This document shows, one piece after another, positions 34,397-43,727 of a stretch of DNA of 64,000 nucleotides. The stretch is from Clostridium puniceum (GTDB taxonomy: Bacteria; Bacillota; Clostridia; Clostridiales; Clostridiaceae). Under the pieces are notes generated by a model, which was not told the origin of the DNA, searched no databases, and saw only the letters and a program-made list of their open reading frames with translations. How positions within the stretch are numbered: the stretch's first letter is position 1; every line of letters starts with the position of its first letter. The DNA lies in NCBI RefSeq assembly GCF_002006345.1, contig NZ_LZZM01000152.1, forward strand, positions 1-64,000. The letters run 5' to 3'. The position numbers and the translations under genes were made by a program.

Positions 34397-34909
34397 TTAA
34401 GCATTAGTTGTTGGTGGTGTATATACTCTTGCTGCAAGTTCATCATCTAGCATATATAAAGCCGCAGGATTATTTTCGGCTCTTTTAATTTTCTTTATAA
34501 TAGTATTAAAAGTATTTTCTTCTTCAACTTGCTCGTTAATAAACCAATTAAGTAAACTAATAGTTGCATGTTCCTTTTCTTCAGTTGCTATATCAGCAAT
34601 TCTATATAATCTGCTTGTAACAACTTGCTCGTGTTCATATCCTGTTTCAAAAACATTGACTATATTTTCATAGTTTACATGAGGTCTTTCTATTTGTTCC
34701 AAAGTTACAACACCATTTTTTTGGAATATATAATCATAGAATTTCATAGCATGGAACAATTCTTCTTGCGATTGAACTTTGAAAAAATTAGCAAATCCAC
34801 TTAAATCAATAGATTCACAATAAGATGCCATTCCTAAATATACGTATGCTGAATAAATTTCAAAATTAACTTGGTCATTAAGATGTTTTAATAATTTTTC
34901 GCTTAACAT
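34397..34909 (-). CDS. Ferritin
   Basis: 170 residues, the non-haem ferritin length. Ferroxidase ligands are visible: E17 (NFEIYSAY), E49/E50 with H53 (QEELFHAMKFYD), a glutamate near 94, and E127/E130 (INEQVEEE). It oxidises and stores iron in a 24-subunit cytoplasmic shell and also protects from oxygen. AAGGAGAGG precedes the ATG. With feoAB and the Fur-like flavodoxin promoter it forms the iron part of this window. A clear Fur box was not found in 34910-35150. Confidence 0.95.
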   Translation of the reverse strand: MLSEKLLKHLNDQVNFEIYSAYVYLGMASYCESIDLSGFANFFKVQSQEELFHAMKFYDYIFQKNGVVTLEQIERPHVNYENIVNVFETGYEHEQVVTSRLYRIADIATEEKEHATISLLNWFINEQVEEENTFNTIIKKIKRAENNPAALYMLDDELAARVYTPPTTNA

Positions 34910-35171
34910 ATTTACCTCTCCTTTAGTTTAAATTTCTCTCTCGTTGTATAATAATTGATATTATTTAATAATATTTTACATCTTAAAATATTATTTAGCA
35001 AATTATATTTTATATTATGTTAACAGAGTATATTTTCATTTAAATATACCGACTGTACTTTTACTTCAAACTATAGATTATATTTTTTACTTTAGGTGTA
35101 TAACTTTTATTAGAAAAACAATAATATAAAGTGAAATCTTTTGTTGAAATAAAAAAAAGGAGGGGATTTAC

Positions 35172-35315
35172 TTGTCAAAAAACAAAAAGGAAAAACTTAT
35201 TTTAAAATCTGGAGATATGTCACAATCAAAAGTTAAGTCTTTTGTTGAAAGAGAAGATGTTGAGAATAAAGTAGTCTCTAGAGGAAGAGACATTACAATT
35301 AACCATAAGCGCTAA
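35172..35315 (+). CDS. Small basic hydrophilic protein
   Basis: 47 residues (starting MSKNKKEKLILKSGDMSQSK), highly charged, no cysteine, no membrane segment. The start is TTG six bases after AAAGGAGGGG, one of the strongest ribosome sites here. A perfect hairpin (35327-35413 outer arms) follows. No family recognised; the size and composition recall small spore or stress proteins, but that is a guess. Confidence 0.65.
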   Translation: MSKNKKEKLILKSGDMSQSKVKSFVEREDVENKVVSRGRDITINHKR

Positions 35316-35326
35316 TGTAGAATTTT

Positions 35327-35413
35327 AGATATCTCAAAATATTTAATATATAATTAACAATATACAGTTAATATTTAAACATCTACTATTTATTGAAAAT
35401 TTTTGAGATATCT
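35327..35413 (+). terminator. Hairpin after the small basic gene
   Basis: AGATATCTCAAAA (35327-35339) pairs with TTTTGAGATATCT (35401-35413), followed by TTGTTTTTA. The loop is long, about 60 bases. Confidence 0.6.
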
Positions 35414-35583
35414 TTGTTTTTATCTTAAATAAAAACTAATTCTTCATATTATTAATATCTGTATTGATAATATGAATTTAAGCTAGACTATTTTGTTATA
35501 GTGATAATTATTCATAAATGTGATAATATATATTAGTATAAAACTAAAATAACTATTTATTTAAGAGTGGAAGGAAAATAATT

Positions 35584-36228
35584 ATGGCTATAAATAGAAG
35601 TGCACCAGAAAATTTTCATTATGATAATGCAGAAAAAACTAATAAAAATTTCATTTATAAAAACCTTAATAGAAGCAAATGCTATAACTGCAATTTTTCA
35701 AATTCAAGCTTTGATTATGCAAGTTTAAGAGGGGCTCACTTTAAGAAATGCAATTTTTTTAGATGTGATTTTAAAGGAGCTGAATTTATAGGCTCTAACT
35801 TAAAAGGCTGTAAATTCAAAGAAGCGAAATTCGAAGATACAGTATTTGAAGGCGTAAATTTAGATGCTGTAGATTTTATTGATGCAAAATTTAAAAATAC
35901 AATCTTCGTAGGCTGTGATACAAATAAAGCTAAAAATTTAAAAGAAGATAATAAAGGCATAAGAATTTTTGAATCAATGCCAGAATTTCAAATGAGTGAA
36001 GAACTAGAAAAATTAGTTTTAAGTTTAAATGAAAATCAGTTTATAAAAAAATCAAGAGTTTTTGATACAAAAGATAAAACTATTAATACATTAACCTTAA
36101 TGATTTTAAGTGAAAACTTTGATGAGAAAACTTTGATGGAAGGCCTTAATTATATAAAATATGAGATTGATAAGGAATTTCATACATTAAGTTATGTTAT
36201 TAGACTTATAGAAAATATGCACAACTAA
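35584..36228 (+). CDS. Pentapeptide-repeat protein
   Basis: 214 residues. From about 35 to 115 the sequence repeats every five residues in the A(N/D)LxX pattern (NFSNSSFDYASLRGAHFKKC region, then FRCDFKGAEFIGSNLKGCKF), forming a right-handed four-sided beta helix. The C-terminal ~90 residues are helical. Some such proteins mimic DNA and protect gyrase; others have no known role. GTGGAAGG lies upstream of the ATG. The stop codon lies inside a tandem repeat (36221-36296). Confidence 0.85.
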   Translation: MAINRSAPENFHYDNAEKTNKNFIYKNLNRSKCYNCNFSNSSFDYASLRGAHFKKCNFFRCDFKGAEFIGSNLKGCKFKEAKFEDTVFEGVNLDAVDFIDAKFKNTIFVGCDTNKAKNLKEDNKGIRIFESMPEFQMSEELEKLVLSLNENQFIKKSRVFDTKDKTINTLTLMILSENFDEKTLMEGLNYIKYEIDKEFHTLSYVIRLIENMHN

Positions 36229-36296
36229 AAAAGCACGTAGTGCAACTAAGATCTTTTTACAACTAAAAAAGCACGTAGTGCAATCAAGATCTTTAA
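36221..36296. repeat. Tandem 38-base repeat over a stop codon
   Basis: Units 36221-36258 and 36259-36296 differ at a few positions. Each contains ACAACTAAAAAAGCACGTAG and a small GCAC/GTGC hairpin, and ends in AGATCTTT. The first copy includes the stop of the pentapeptide-repeat gene. Confidence 0.85.
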
Positions 36297-36437
36297 TAAA
36301 AGTCTCTGTTAAAAAGCTGTTGGTTTTTAAAGGCTAAGTAATTATTTTTATGTTAAAAAATTAAATATCAATCAAATATTTAGTATAATATATAAAAACA
36401 TAAAGTTTATTTAATATATAAGGGAGAGATATTAAAT

Positions 36438-36581
36438 ATGAGCAATAATCTAGATAAAAAGAAAATAACACTTACAGAAGAACAAGCTTCTAGAGCAGCT
36501 GAAACTTTAATTAATGCATGGCTTAGAAATGATGACAATACGAATTGCTCTAAAAAAAATCCTGAGAAGAATAAAAAATGA
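36438..36581 (+). CDS. Small hydrophilic protein
   Basis: 47 residues, helical in the middle (TEEQASRAAETLINAWLRND) with a basic tail NCSKKNPEKNKK. AAGGGAGAG precedes the ATG. No family recognised. It is the second of several tiny genes between 35 and 52 kb. Confidence 0.6.
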   Translation: MSNNLDKKKITLTEEQASRAAETLINAWLRNDDNTNCSKKNPEKNKK

Positions 36582-36795
36582 AAATAATATAAATGAATTA
36601 ATAAAAAATTAATTTGCAATTTTTTTATGCAATTTGAATATTTTATATTAATGTAGATATGCTAATATATTATTGCTTTTATTTAAACTAAAAAATATAT
36701 TACAGAATAATTTTTAGATTTTTAATATATTGACTAGGTTTTTAGAAGTATACTTGCAAAATATGTACATAATAAATTTGGAGGAAATATTTAAT

Positions 36796-37299
36796 TTGGA
36801 AAATATAAAATTTTCAAAATCAACAATGAAGAATTTAAAAAAAACAATTTCTATAATAAAACCTAATACAAATGAATATAAAATATATACTCCAGAAATT
36901 ATTGAAAAATATAAGAAATTATTTAAAACAATACTTAAAATGAGTGATAATAAGATTAAAACTAAGTTTATAATGTATAATAAAGTATCGAAGTGGTATG
37001 AGGAAGAAAAAAATATAAATATAAGCTTAGAAAAAATTTATATAAAAACTAAACTGGGATCATTTACTAGTGGAGGATGTGGAATTGGTGCATCATTACT
37101 AGCTGGACTTACTGCTAGTGGTATTTATTCATATATGGATAGTTATATAAAAAAGTTAGGACCATTTTTTTTAATTTTATATGTTGTATTTGTCTTGAGT
37201 TTTGGAATTAAAATTCTTTACAATGAAGATAACAAGGTAGAAATGTATAATATGTTTCTAGAAGCATTGAATGCTTTAGAGCGTGAAAAACATGAATAA
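36796..37299 (+). CDS. Membrane protein of unknown function
   Basis: About 167 residues. A basic, lysine-rich N-terminal half (to ~85) is followed by a glycine-rich first membrane helix (GGCGIGASLLAGLTASGIYS), a short loop and a second helix (FFLILYVVFVLSFGI). A charged tail ends in REKHE. No family recognised. I chose TTG 36796 because TTGGAGGA lies ten bases upstream; the frame opens earlier at 36730 but without a ribosome site. Confidence 0.6.
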   Translation: MENIKFSKSTMKNLKKTISIIKPNTNEYKIYTPEIIEKYKKLFKTILKMSDNKIKTKFIMYNKVSKWYEEEKNINISLEKIYIKTKLGSFTSGGCGIGASLLAGLTASGIYSYMDSYIKKLGPFFLILYVVFVLSFGIKILYNEDNKVEMYNMFLEALNALEREKHE

Positions 37300-37412
37300 C
37301 TAATATGCATTAAAGTTTATAAAACGTTAGAAGTGTAACTTTCTATTTATTATTGTTTTTTATTAGTTAATATGATTTGAATTTTTTTAAGGTTCCTAAT
37401 AATATAGAATAC

Positions 37413-37465
37413 TTTGGAGAATTAACAAAAGTTTTATAGAAATTTCTAGACTTTAATTCTCCAAA
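37413..37465 (+). terminator. Hairpin downstream of the membrane protein
   Basis: Perfect 13-base arms, TTTGGAGAATTAA (37413-37425) and TTAATTCTCCAAA (37453-37465). No T-run follows. Confidence 0.5.
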
Positions 37466-37698
37466 CTCATATCCATTTATACAATATATTGTTAATTAAT
37501 ATGAAAATAAGTAAAAATGCTTAGAGAATTTATTTTTTATCTTAATTTATATAGATCTAAATTATAAAATCTTAATATGTTAGAATTTTTATCGTAAAAT
37601 GCAAAGTTGCTTAATAATAATCATTTAAGTATAAAGATATTTATTTAGGAGAAAAACTATTGAAAAAAAATACTTAAAATGTTAAAGTTTTAATGAAA

Positions 37699-37757
37699 AC
37701 GTGAACATACATATGATACAAGTGTATGTAAAATTCTGGCTTTAGAACTATGCACGT
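37699..37757 (+). ncRNA. Possible structured RNA leader, three-way-junction shape
   Basis: ACGTG (37699-37703) pairs with CACGT (37753-37757). Inside lie ACATACA/TGTATGT (37705-37729) and TTCT/AGAA (37734-37747). AAAAGGAGGTGAC follows 11 bases later but no intact gene does. I do not match it to a known riboswitch class. Confidence 0.3.
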
Positions 37758-38010
37758 TTGCTAATAAAAGGAGGTGACTTTACATCTAAAAATAAAAATA
37801 ATTGTATCAAAATTTACTGTTGCACCATAAATTATTGATCCCTGGAGATCTTCAAATTTCGAGTAGTAATAGACTTGAGGATACAGAAATTAAAAAAACA
37901 GTTAAACAATAAATTCTGTAGCCTATAGAAGCTTTTATCTACTTATAGTAATGGAAATAGCAATGGATTTAGTAAATCCTCATTCCTTGGAACAGATAAT
38001 GCTATTTTCA
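37758..38010 (+). pseudogene. Decayed small gene behind a strong ribosome site
   Basis: AAAAGGAGGTGACTTTAC at about 37766-37783 is followed by what would read (M)SKNKNNCIKIY after restoring one base, but in-frame stops and shifts follow. The ribosome site and start region resemble those of the 47-residue gene at 35172, so this may be its dead paralogue. The rest of 37300-38488 has no gene. Confidence 0.3.
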
Positions 38011-38240
38011 CATTGTATAAAAGCAAAATTATATTGATAGTTTGTTATGTAATTAATCTCTTAAATAATTAAAAAGTAACAGTTGAATAATATATAATAA
38101 AAATTATATTATCGTATGTATTTTAATTTATTTATATTTAATTAAATTAAAATCTAATTATTAAAATTTGATTTATAAATGCGTATTCAGAAATATTTCA
38201 AATCTATTATATTATAAAATTCTACGTTATACAAAATAAT

Positions 38241-38276
38241 AAAGGTGGATTAAGAAAAATGCTTAGTCTACCTTTT
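38241..38276 (+). terminator. Hairpin in the 37.3-38.5 kb stretch
   Basis: AAAGGTGGATTAAG against CTTAGTCTACCTTT (mismatched once) followed by TATTTATTTTG. It would end any transcript from the structured leader at 37699. Confidence 0.6.
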
Positions 38277-38497
38277 ATTTATTTTGCTATATAAAAAGAT
38301 AATGTAAATTAAAATTAGTGATTGTTTCCTTATGAATTAAAACTTGAGTATATATGTTTTTTAGAAATGCTTTTTAAGAGTATTAGAAATACTAAACAAT
38401 CGACAAGATGATAATAATGAGAAATTAGGATAATTAATATACGGATAAAAGTACGCTTTAGTGGACAATATAATCTTATAGAAAGGAAGTGTTTAAT

Positions 38498-38686
38498 GTG
38501 AATAACAAATCTAAATCAAATAATAAAGATAATCCTTTAAGTATTTCATATGGTACTGACAAAGAAAGAAAAAATGAAGGATGTAATGATTGGAATTCAG
38601 TTCCTAGAACTTATGACAAAGAAGAATCATGTCACGAACATGAAAAAACTGCTACAAATAATCAATGGTGTTCTTGTAATAAGTAA
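38498..38686 (+). CDS. Small Cys-ended hydrophilic protein
   Basis: 62 residues, strongly polar, starting NNKSKSNNKDNPLSIS and ending NNQWCSCNK with further cysteines and histidines (GCNDW, ESCHEHE). The GTG at 38498 follows AAAGGAAG by eight bases; an upstream GTG at 38489 overlaps that site. No family recognised. The next small gene starts 48 bases downstream and ends in a similar KWC. Confidence 0.6.
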   Translation: MNNKSKSNNKDNPLSISYGTDKERKNEGCNDWNSVPRTYDKEESCHEHEKTATNNQWCSCNK

Positions 38687-38734
38687 GGTAATAAGAAACT
38701 AGTACATTATACTAAAGTAGAGGAAGTGATTATT

Positions 38735-38908
38735 ATGAGTAAAGAAAATAAAAATTATTCTAAGGAAAATAATATGAACGATGGATATTATGATTTTCAA
38801 GGTGGATATATCTCATATGATCCAACTCAATTAACAGAGCATTATACAGTCAAAGGATTTGAAGGTAAAATAAAAAAGTCGCAAATAACAAAAAGTAAAT
38901 GGTGTTAA
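38735..38908 (+). CDS. Small hydrophilic protein ending in cysteine
   Basis: 57 residues (MSKENKNYSKENNMNDGYYD at the start, SQITKSKWC at the end), tyrosine-rich in the middle. AGAGGAAG precedes the ATG. It forms a pair with the gene at 38498; a hairpin terminator follows at 38962. No family recognised. Confidence 0.6.
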   Translation: MSKENKNYSKENNMNDGYYDFQGGYISYDPTQLTEHYTVKGFEGKIKKSQITKSKWC

Positions 38909-38961
38909 TGAATAAAAAGTATAAAATAAGTATATAATTGTATTGGGATTAAATATATTTC

Positions 38962-38998
38962 ATGTTTCCTTCATAACGATAATTTATGAAGGAAACAT
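38962..38998 (+). terminator. Terminator after the small-gene pair
   Basis: ATGTTTCCTTCATAA pairs with TTTATGAAGGAAACAT, followed by TTTTTA. Confidence 0.85.
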
Positions 38999-39201
38999 TT
39001 TTATATGTATAATTATATAAGTAATCATAATACAGTTTATGTTACATTTAGTATGATTTTATCGGTTGACTATAGCATTTAGAAGAATTATAATTTATCC
39101 ATGTAAAAGAAAATAATAAGTCGACAAAATTATTATTATCTTACCAATTTATTATTTTCCAAAATATGCTTTAATTATCGATGGGGAAATGAGGAATATT
39201 T

Positions 39202-39834
39202 ATGACTTTTTTAGAAAAAATATCATTAATTAAAAGTATTAATATCAAAAAAATATTTTTTTTTAATATTAATACTTTTAAAGTCTATAGATTCTCTGAA
39301 TCAAAAATTTATTACATTATAAATAAGTTAAAAGTCAAAGTAACTAAAAAAGAAATATTAATGCATATGAAAACAGATGATTTTTATAAAATGGCAAATG
39401 AAAATAATGTTATATTTAAGCATTTTAAAGAAGGCGAAGATGAAGAGTTAAGATGCAAAATTCAAAATTCAGTTTTCTATGATAAAAATAGAATTCCATT
39501 AAGTACAAGCGATATTTGTGATGAAGAATATGAAGAATATTATATAAATGATTTTGGTGTTTTTATATGCAAAAACAATGGACAAGCTATTGGTTATGGA
39601 CAAGTTATCCTTAATAAAAATGCTCATACAATAGTTAACTTAGGCATACTTGAACCATATAGACATCAAGGTTATGGAGAACTATTGATAAAATATTTAA
39701 TTGAGCTTTGTTATAAAAATTCTATTAAAAATGTATATATTAAAGTTGAAAGAGAAAACATAAATGCTTTATCCTTATATAAAAAGATTGGTTTTAAAGA
39801 ATACAATTCAATTTTTCTTGGTATAAAGATATAG
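39202..39834 (+). CDS. GNAT family N-acetyltransferase
   Basis: 210 residues. The C-terminal ~100 form a GNAT fold, with the acetyl-CoA loop in YRHQGYGELL and the C-terminal NALSLYKKIGFKE motif. The N-terminal ~100 residues are lysine-rich and unassigned. Acceptor unknown; could be a ribosomal protein, peptide or small molecule. GAGGA precedes the ATG. It lies 102 bases before miaB on the same strand. Confidence 0.85.
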   Translation: MTFLEKISLIKSINIKKIFFFNINTFKVYRFSESKIYYIINKLKVKVTKKEILMHMKTDDFYKMANENNVIFKHFKEGEDEELRCKIQNSVFYDKNRIPLSTSDICDEEYEEYYINDFGVFICKNNGQAIGYGQVILNKNAHTIVNLGILEPYRHQGYGELLIKYLIELCYKNSIKNVYIKVERENINALSLYKKIGFKEYNSIFLGIKI

Positions 39835-39936
39835 ATTTGTTTTAGATATAAGAATATACATTTGTTATAGACTTTTATTTATAATCATTATTTGTTATAA
39901 TATTAGGTACATTGTATAAAAACGGAGGAAAAAATA

Positions 39937-41304
39937 ATGAATTTTGATATAGAAAAATTAAATAGTGAAAAAATTAATGAAGAAAAAAAATTATTTTGTA
40001 TTTCCACATTTGGTTGTCAAATGAATGAAGAGGATTCTGAAAAGCTTTCTGGAATGCTTAAGAGAATAGGGTATGAACGTACTGAAAATAATGAAGAAGC
40101 ATCTATAATAATATTTAATACATGTTGTGTTAGAGAAAATGCAGAAAATAAAGTTTATGGTAATCTTGGAAGATTAAAAAAACAAAAAAAGAAAAATCCT
40201 AATTTAATAATAGCAATATGTGGATGTATGATGCAGCAAAAAGGGAAAGCTGACGAAATGTTAAAAAGATTCCCTTATGTTGATATAATATTTGGAACAC
40301 ATAATTCATATAAGTTCCCTGAATACTTAAATAGGGTTAAAACTGAAGGTGTTCAAATTAAAGAAATTATGGATAAAGAAACAGAAATAGTAGAAGGTCT
40401 TCCAATAGACAGAAAAAGTGATGCAAAAGCTTTTGTAACTATAATGTATGGTTGTAATAATTTTTGTACATACTGTATAGTTCCCTACGTTAGAGGTAGA
40501 GAAAGAAGCAGAAAACCAGAGGATATCGAAAATGAAATAAAAGAATTAGTATCTAATGGTTATAAGGAAGTAACTCTTTTAGGTCAAAATGTTAATTCTT
40601 ATGGAAAAGGCTTAGAAGAAAATATGACTTTTGCAGAGCTTTTGAGAAAAATAAATGAAATAGAAGGTCTTGAAAGAATTAGATTTATGACATCTCATCC
40701 TAAAGATTTAACGTTAGATGTAGTATATGCTATAAGAGATTGCGATAAGGTTTGTGAGCAAATCCATTTACCGGTGCAAAGTGGATCGGATAGAATTTTA
40801 AAAGAAATGAATAGACATTACACTAAAAAGCAATATTTAGAATTAGCTAAAACAATTAGAAATGAAATTCCAGACGTAACATTTTCTACAGATATAATTG
40901 TAGGTTTCCCAGGAGAAACAGAAGAAGATTTTAACGAGACATTAGAATTAGTTAAAGAAGTTCAATATGATGCAGCTTTTACTTATTTATATTCAAGAAG
41001 AAATTACACACCAGCAGATAAAATGAAAAATCAAATTTCTGATGAAGTTAAACATGAAAGGTTTAATAGACTGGTTGAAGCATCAAATGCAGGAATAGCA
41101 AAAGGGAATAAAGAAGCAGTAGGAAAAACATATGAAATTTTAGTTGAAGGTCCTAGTAAAAATGATGATTCAAAATTAACTGGCAGAACTAGAAATTCAA
41201 GACTTGTGAATTTTGAAGGTGGGGAAGAACTAATAGGAAAATTAATTAATGTAAAAATAATTAAAGCAAATTCATTTTCTTTAATTGGTGAAGTTGTTAA
41301 ATAA
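39937..41304 (+). CDS. miaB: MiaB, tRNA methylthiotransferase
   Basis: 455 residues. The N-terminal domain has the three cysteines of the second cluster ([30 protein letters not shown]). The radical-SAM motif is CNNFCTYC, and a C-terminal TRAM domain ends [11 protein letters not shown]. It adds methylthio to i6A at position 37 of tRNAs, using two Fe-S clusters. ACGGAGG precedes the ATG. miaA, which makes the i6A substrate, lies at 48.4 kb. Confidence 0.96.
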   Translation: MNFDIEKLNSEKINEEKKLFCISTFGCQMNEEDSEKLSGMLKRIGYERTENNEEASIIIFNTCCVRENAENKVYGNLGRLKKQKKKNPNLIIAICGCMMQQKGKADEMLKRFPYVDIIFGTHNSYKFPEYLNRVKTEGVQIKEIMDKETEIVEGLPIDRKSDAKAFVTIMYGCNNFCTYCIVPYVRGRERSRKPEDIENEIKELVSNGYKEVTLLGQNVNSYGKGLEENMTFAELLRKINEIEGLERIRFMTSHPKDLTLDVVYAIRDCDKVCEQIHLPVQSGSDRILKEMNRHYTKKQYLELAKTIRNEIPDVTFSTDIIVGFPGETEEDFNETLELVKEVQYDAAFTYLYSRRNYTPADKMKNQISDEVKHERFNRLVEASNAGIAKGNKEAVGKTYEILVEGPSKNDDSKLTGRTRNSRLVNFEGGEELIGKLINVKIIKANSFSLIGEVVK

Positions 41305-41314
41305 TATTTAATAT

Positions 41315-41348
41315 AATGAATCTATGCATACATTGCTATAGATTCATT
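41315..41348 (+). terminator. Terminator after miaB
   Basis: AATGAATCTA pairs with TAGATTCATT, then a run of T. Confidence 0.8.
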
Positions 41349-41448
41349 TTTTTCATTATTTAAGTTTGAAATTTAATACTCATTATTTAAACGTATAATT
41401 ATAATAGGAGAGTAGAATGGTAAAATCAAAGATACAATGTGGAAATTA

Positions 41449-41928
41449 TTATTTGATGATATCTTCAAAGGAGCACTTTATAACTTTTTCAAGATCGTTT
41501 GGCTTCATCTCGATTTGAACTCCTATTTTTCCTCCGCTAAATATTATGGTATCAAATAGCAAAGCTTCTTCTTGGATAAATGTTTTAAAAACTTTTTTCA
41601 TTCCAAGTGGAGAACAGCCGCCCCTAATATATCCGGTGATTGAATTTATATCTTTAACATGTATCATTTCTATATTTTTTTCACCAACTATTTTGCTAGC
41701 TTTTTTCATATCTAATTCTTCAGCTACTGGAATTACAAAAACATAAAATTCTTTGGAATTACCTTGAGTAACCAAAGTCTTGAAAACAGAATCAGTATCT
41801 TTGCCTATTTTATGAGCAACTGCAATCCCATCAATTTTATTGTCTTTATTTTCATAACTATGAGTTATATATTCAATTTTATTTGTATATAAAATCCTCA
41901 TAGCATTTGTTTTACTTTCTTTTGCCAT
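41449..41928 (-). CDS. ybaK: YbaK/EbsC-type Cys-tRNA(Pro) deacylase
   Basis: 159 residues. It shows the family signatures VFKTLVTQG, the catalytic-lysine region in PVAEELDMKKASK, GYIRGGCSPLGMKK and a C-terminal GVQIEMKPNDL. It hydrolyses Cys-tRNA(Pro) made in error by prolyl-tRNA synthetase. ATGGAGG precedes the ATG. Convergent with miaB. Confidence 0.93.
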   Translation of the reverse strand: MAKESKTNAMRILYTNKIEYITHSYENKDNKIDGIAVAHKIGKDTDSVFKTLVTQGNSKEFYVFVIPVAEELDMKKASKIVGEKNIEMIHVKDINSITGYIRGGCSPLGMKKVFKTFIQEEALLFDTIIFSGGKIGVQIEMKPNDLEKVIKCSFEDIIK

Positions 41929-42237
41929 AATTTTCGATTTCCTCCATAGATCAAGTTTACTTTAATTCTTATTGAATTGATTTGTCAGCAATAATATATA
42001 TATTATTAGTTTAGATTTTATTTCAGCTGTTTGATATATACATGTTACATTATATCATAAAACAAATAATGTTAATAATCAGATGAAATGAATTTGAATA
42101 GCAAATGAAAGTGAATAAATATGTCCTGTGTATGAGTTCGAATTTAAAAAAAATGAAAAACGAAATGAGTTTAAAATTAATTATTGTTTTACAATTGAAA
42201 AGGTGTTGTTAAAAGTAATCAAATGGAATTTTAGTAT

Positions 42238-42273
42238 AACAATTTCGCTAAATCTAAATTTAGCGAAATTGTT
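42238..42273. repeat. Perfect 16-base inverted repeat upstream of the recombinase
   Basis: AACAATTTCGCTAAAT (42238-42253), loop CTAA, then the exact reverse complement (42258-42273). No T-run follows. It lies 115 bases before a tyrosine recombinase gene and could be its target site, an operator, or a terminator without tail. The rest of 41929-42387 shows no gene. Confidence 0.7.
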
Positions 42274-42387
42274 GTGCTAATTAAATAAATTTGATATAAT
42301 ATATTTAATTAGCATGTCCATAAGTAGCAAAATACTTAGTTTATGTCTTTGCTAGATAAAAAATATGAAATATAAAAGGTGAAAAAT

Positions 42388-43377
42388 ATGAAATATGATA
42401 TTCAAGTTCTTCAAAATGACAATCTTCCTGAAAGTTTAAATGATTTTTTGAATTATCTCCAAACAATAAAGAGCGCTTCCCAAAATACCATTGACGGTTA
42501 TAGATTTGATTTGGTTTTGTTTTTTAGATTTATATTAATTTATAGAGGAAAAGTAAAAGCTGATTCAGTTGAATTTGAAAACATAGATATAAGCAATATT
42601 GATAGCGAATTTTTAAAAAGCATCAAGCTCAGAGACTTATATGCATTTATTTCATTTGCAGAAAAGTATAGAGATAATAGTTCTTATGCTAGAGCTAGAA
42701 AAATCGCCACTTTAAAATCATTTTTTAAATATCTTTTTGTAAAAGCAAAAAATATAGACGAGAATCCAGCGTTAGAATTGGAGTCTCCTAAAATAAATAA
42801 ACGTCATCCGATATACTTAACTTTAAATCAAAGTATTCACCTGTTGGAATCGTTAGATAAAAGCAACAAACATTACGCTAGAGATTATTGTATTCTAACA
42901 TTGTTTTTAAACTGTGGAATGAGATTATCAGAACTTTGCAGTATTCAAATAGACAAAATAAAAGAAGATACGCTTACAATTATAGGCAAAGGTAATAAAG
43001 AAAGAACCGTTTATTTAAACGAAGCTTGTCTCAAATCTATAAAAAATTATTTGAAAATCAGAGATGAATCTAAAGCTATATTAAGAAATAAGAATTTTTT
43101 GTTTTTATCTTCTAGAAGTGCTCCTATAAATAAACGAACTGTTGAAATAATGATAAAAAAGCACACAACAAACGCGGGTTTAACTGACGATAAATATACC
43201 CCCCATAAATTAAGGCATACTGCGGCTACTCTTATGTATAAGTATGGAAATGTAGATATTAGAAGTCTCCAAGATATATTAGGGCACGAAAATGTATCTA
43301 CAACACAAATTTATACTCATGTAGATGATGATTCGTTAAGAGATGCAGTGAAATCAAACCCTCTTTCAAAATTATAA
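42388..43377 (+). CDS. XerC/D-like tyrosine recombinase
   Basis: About 329 residues. The N-terminal core-binding domain is followed by a catalytic domain with all residues: R in NCGMRLSELC, HKLRH, GHENVSTTQIYTH (histidine and tyrosine). The protein resembles XerC/XerD, but the neighbourhood (ybaK, a lipoprotein) is not that of the main xer genes, so it may be an integron-like or resolvase paralogue. ATG 42388 has AAAAGGTG upstream, which the longer GTG start would overlap. Confidence 0.85.
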   Translation: MKYDIQVLQNDNLPESLNDFLNYLQTIKSASQNTIDGYRFDLVLFFRFILIYRGKVKADSVEFENIDISNIDSEFLKSIKLRDLYAFISFAEKYRDNSSYARARKIATLKSFFKYLFVKAKNIDENPALELESPKINKRHPIYLTLNQSIHLLESLDKSNKHYARDYCILTLFLNCGMRLSELCSIQIDKIKEDTLTIIGKGNKERTVYLNEACLKSIKNYLKIRDESKAILRNKNFLFLSSRSAPINKRTVEIMIKKHTTNAGLTDDKYTPHKLRHTAATLMYKYGNVDIRSLQDILGHENVSTTQIYTHVDDDSLRDAVKSNPLSKL

Positions 43378-43426
43378 AGCTCTACTCTCCTACTATAATT
43401 TTTGAATATTTTTCTTTAAGACTAAA

Positions 43427-43460
43427 AGGTTACTGAATTTTATTTTATATCCAGTAACCT
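43427..43460 (+). terminator. Terminator after the XerC/D-like gene
   Basis: AGGTTACTG pairs with CAGTAACCT. The tail is C-rich rather than T-rich. A second inverted repeat (AGTTCTAATTAA near 43507 with TTAATTAGAACT near 43570) follows. Confidence 0.55.
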
Positions 43461-43629
43461 CCCCTGTTTGATAAACAAATTTTTAAAGTACTTATTTTTT
43501 ATTATATAAGTTCTAATTAATTTGTCATCTAAAAGCCATGTACAGTAATAATTTATATGTATTTTGTTAATTAGAACTAATTTTAAACATTAAAGCTATA
43601 TATAATAATCAATCAATATGTAGTTTGTT

Positions 43630-43722
43630 TATTAAAGTATATATAATAATTTTATAAATTTATTAAAGTATATATAATAATTTTATAAATTTATTAAAGT
43701 ATATATAATAAATTTATAAAAT
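43630..43722. repeat. Tandem 31-base repeat, three copies
   Basis: Units at 43630, 43661 and 43692, each starting TATTAAAGTATATATAATAA. The third has small changes. It ends just before the stop of the minus-strand lipoprotein gene. Confidence 0.9.
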
Positions 43723-43727
43723 TATAA

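Noticed and set aside
35501..35518. TGATAATTATTCATA upstream of the pentapeptide-repeat gene as a Fur box
   Set aside because: The right half has several mismatches and no iron function is known for the gene.
37766..37783. An anti-Shine-Dalgarno-rich tRNA or rRNA fragment
   Set aside because: Only the AAAGGAGGTGA string fits; no cloverleaf or rRNA sequence surrounds it. It is a ribosome site of a dead gene.
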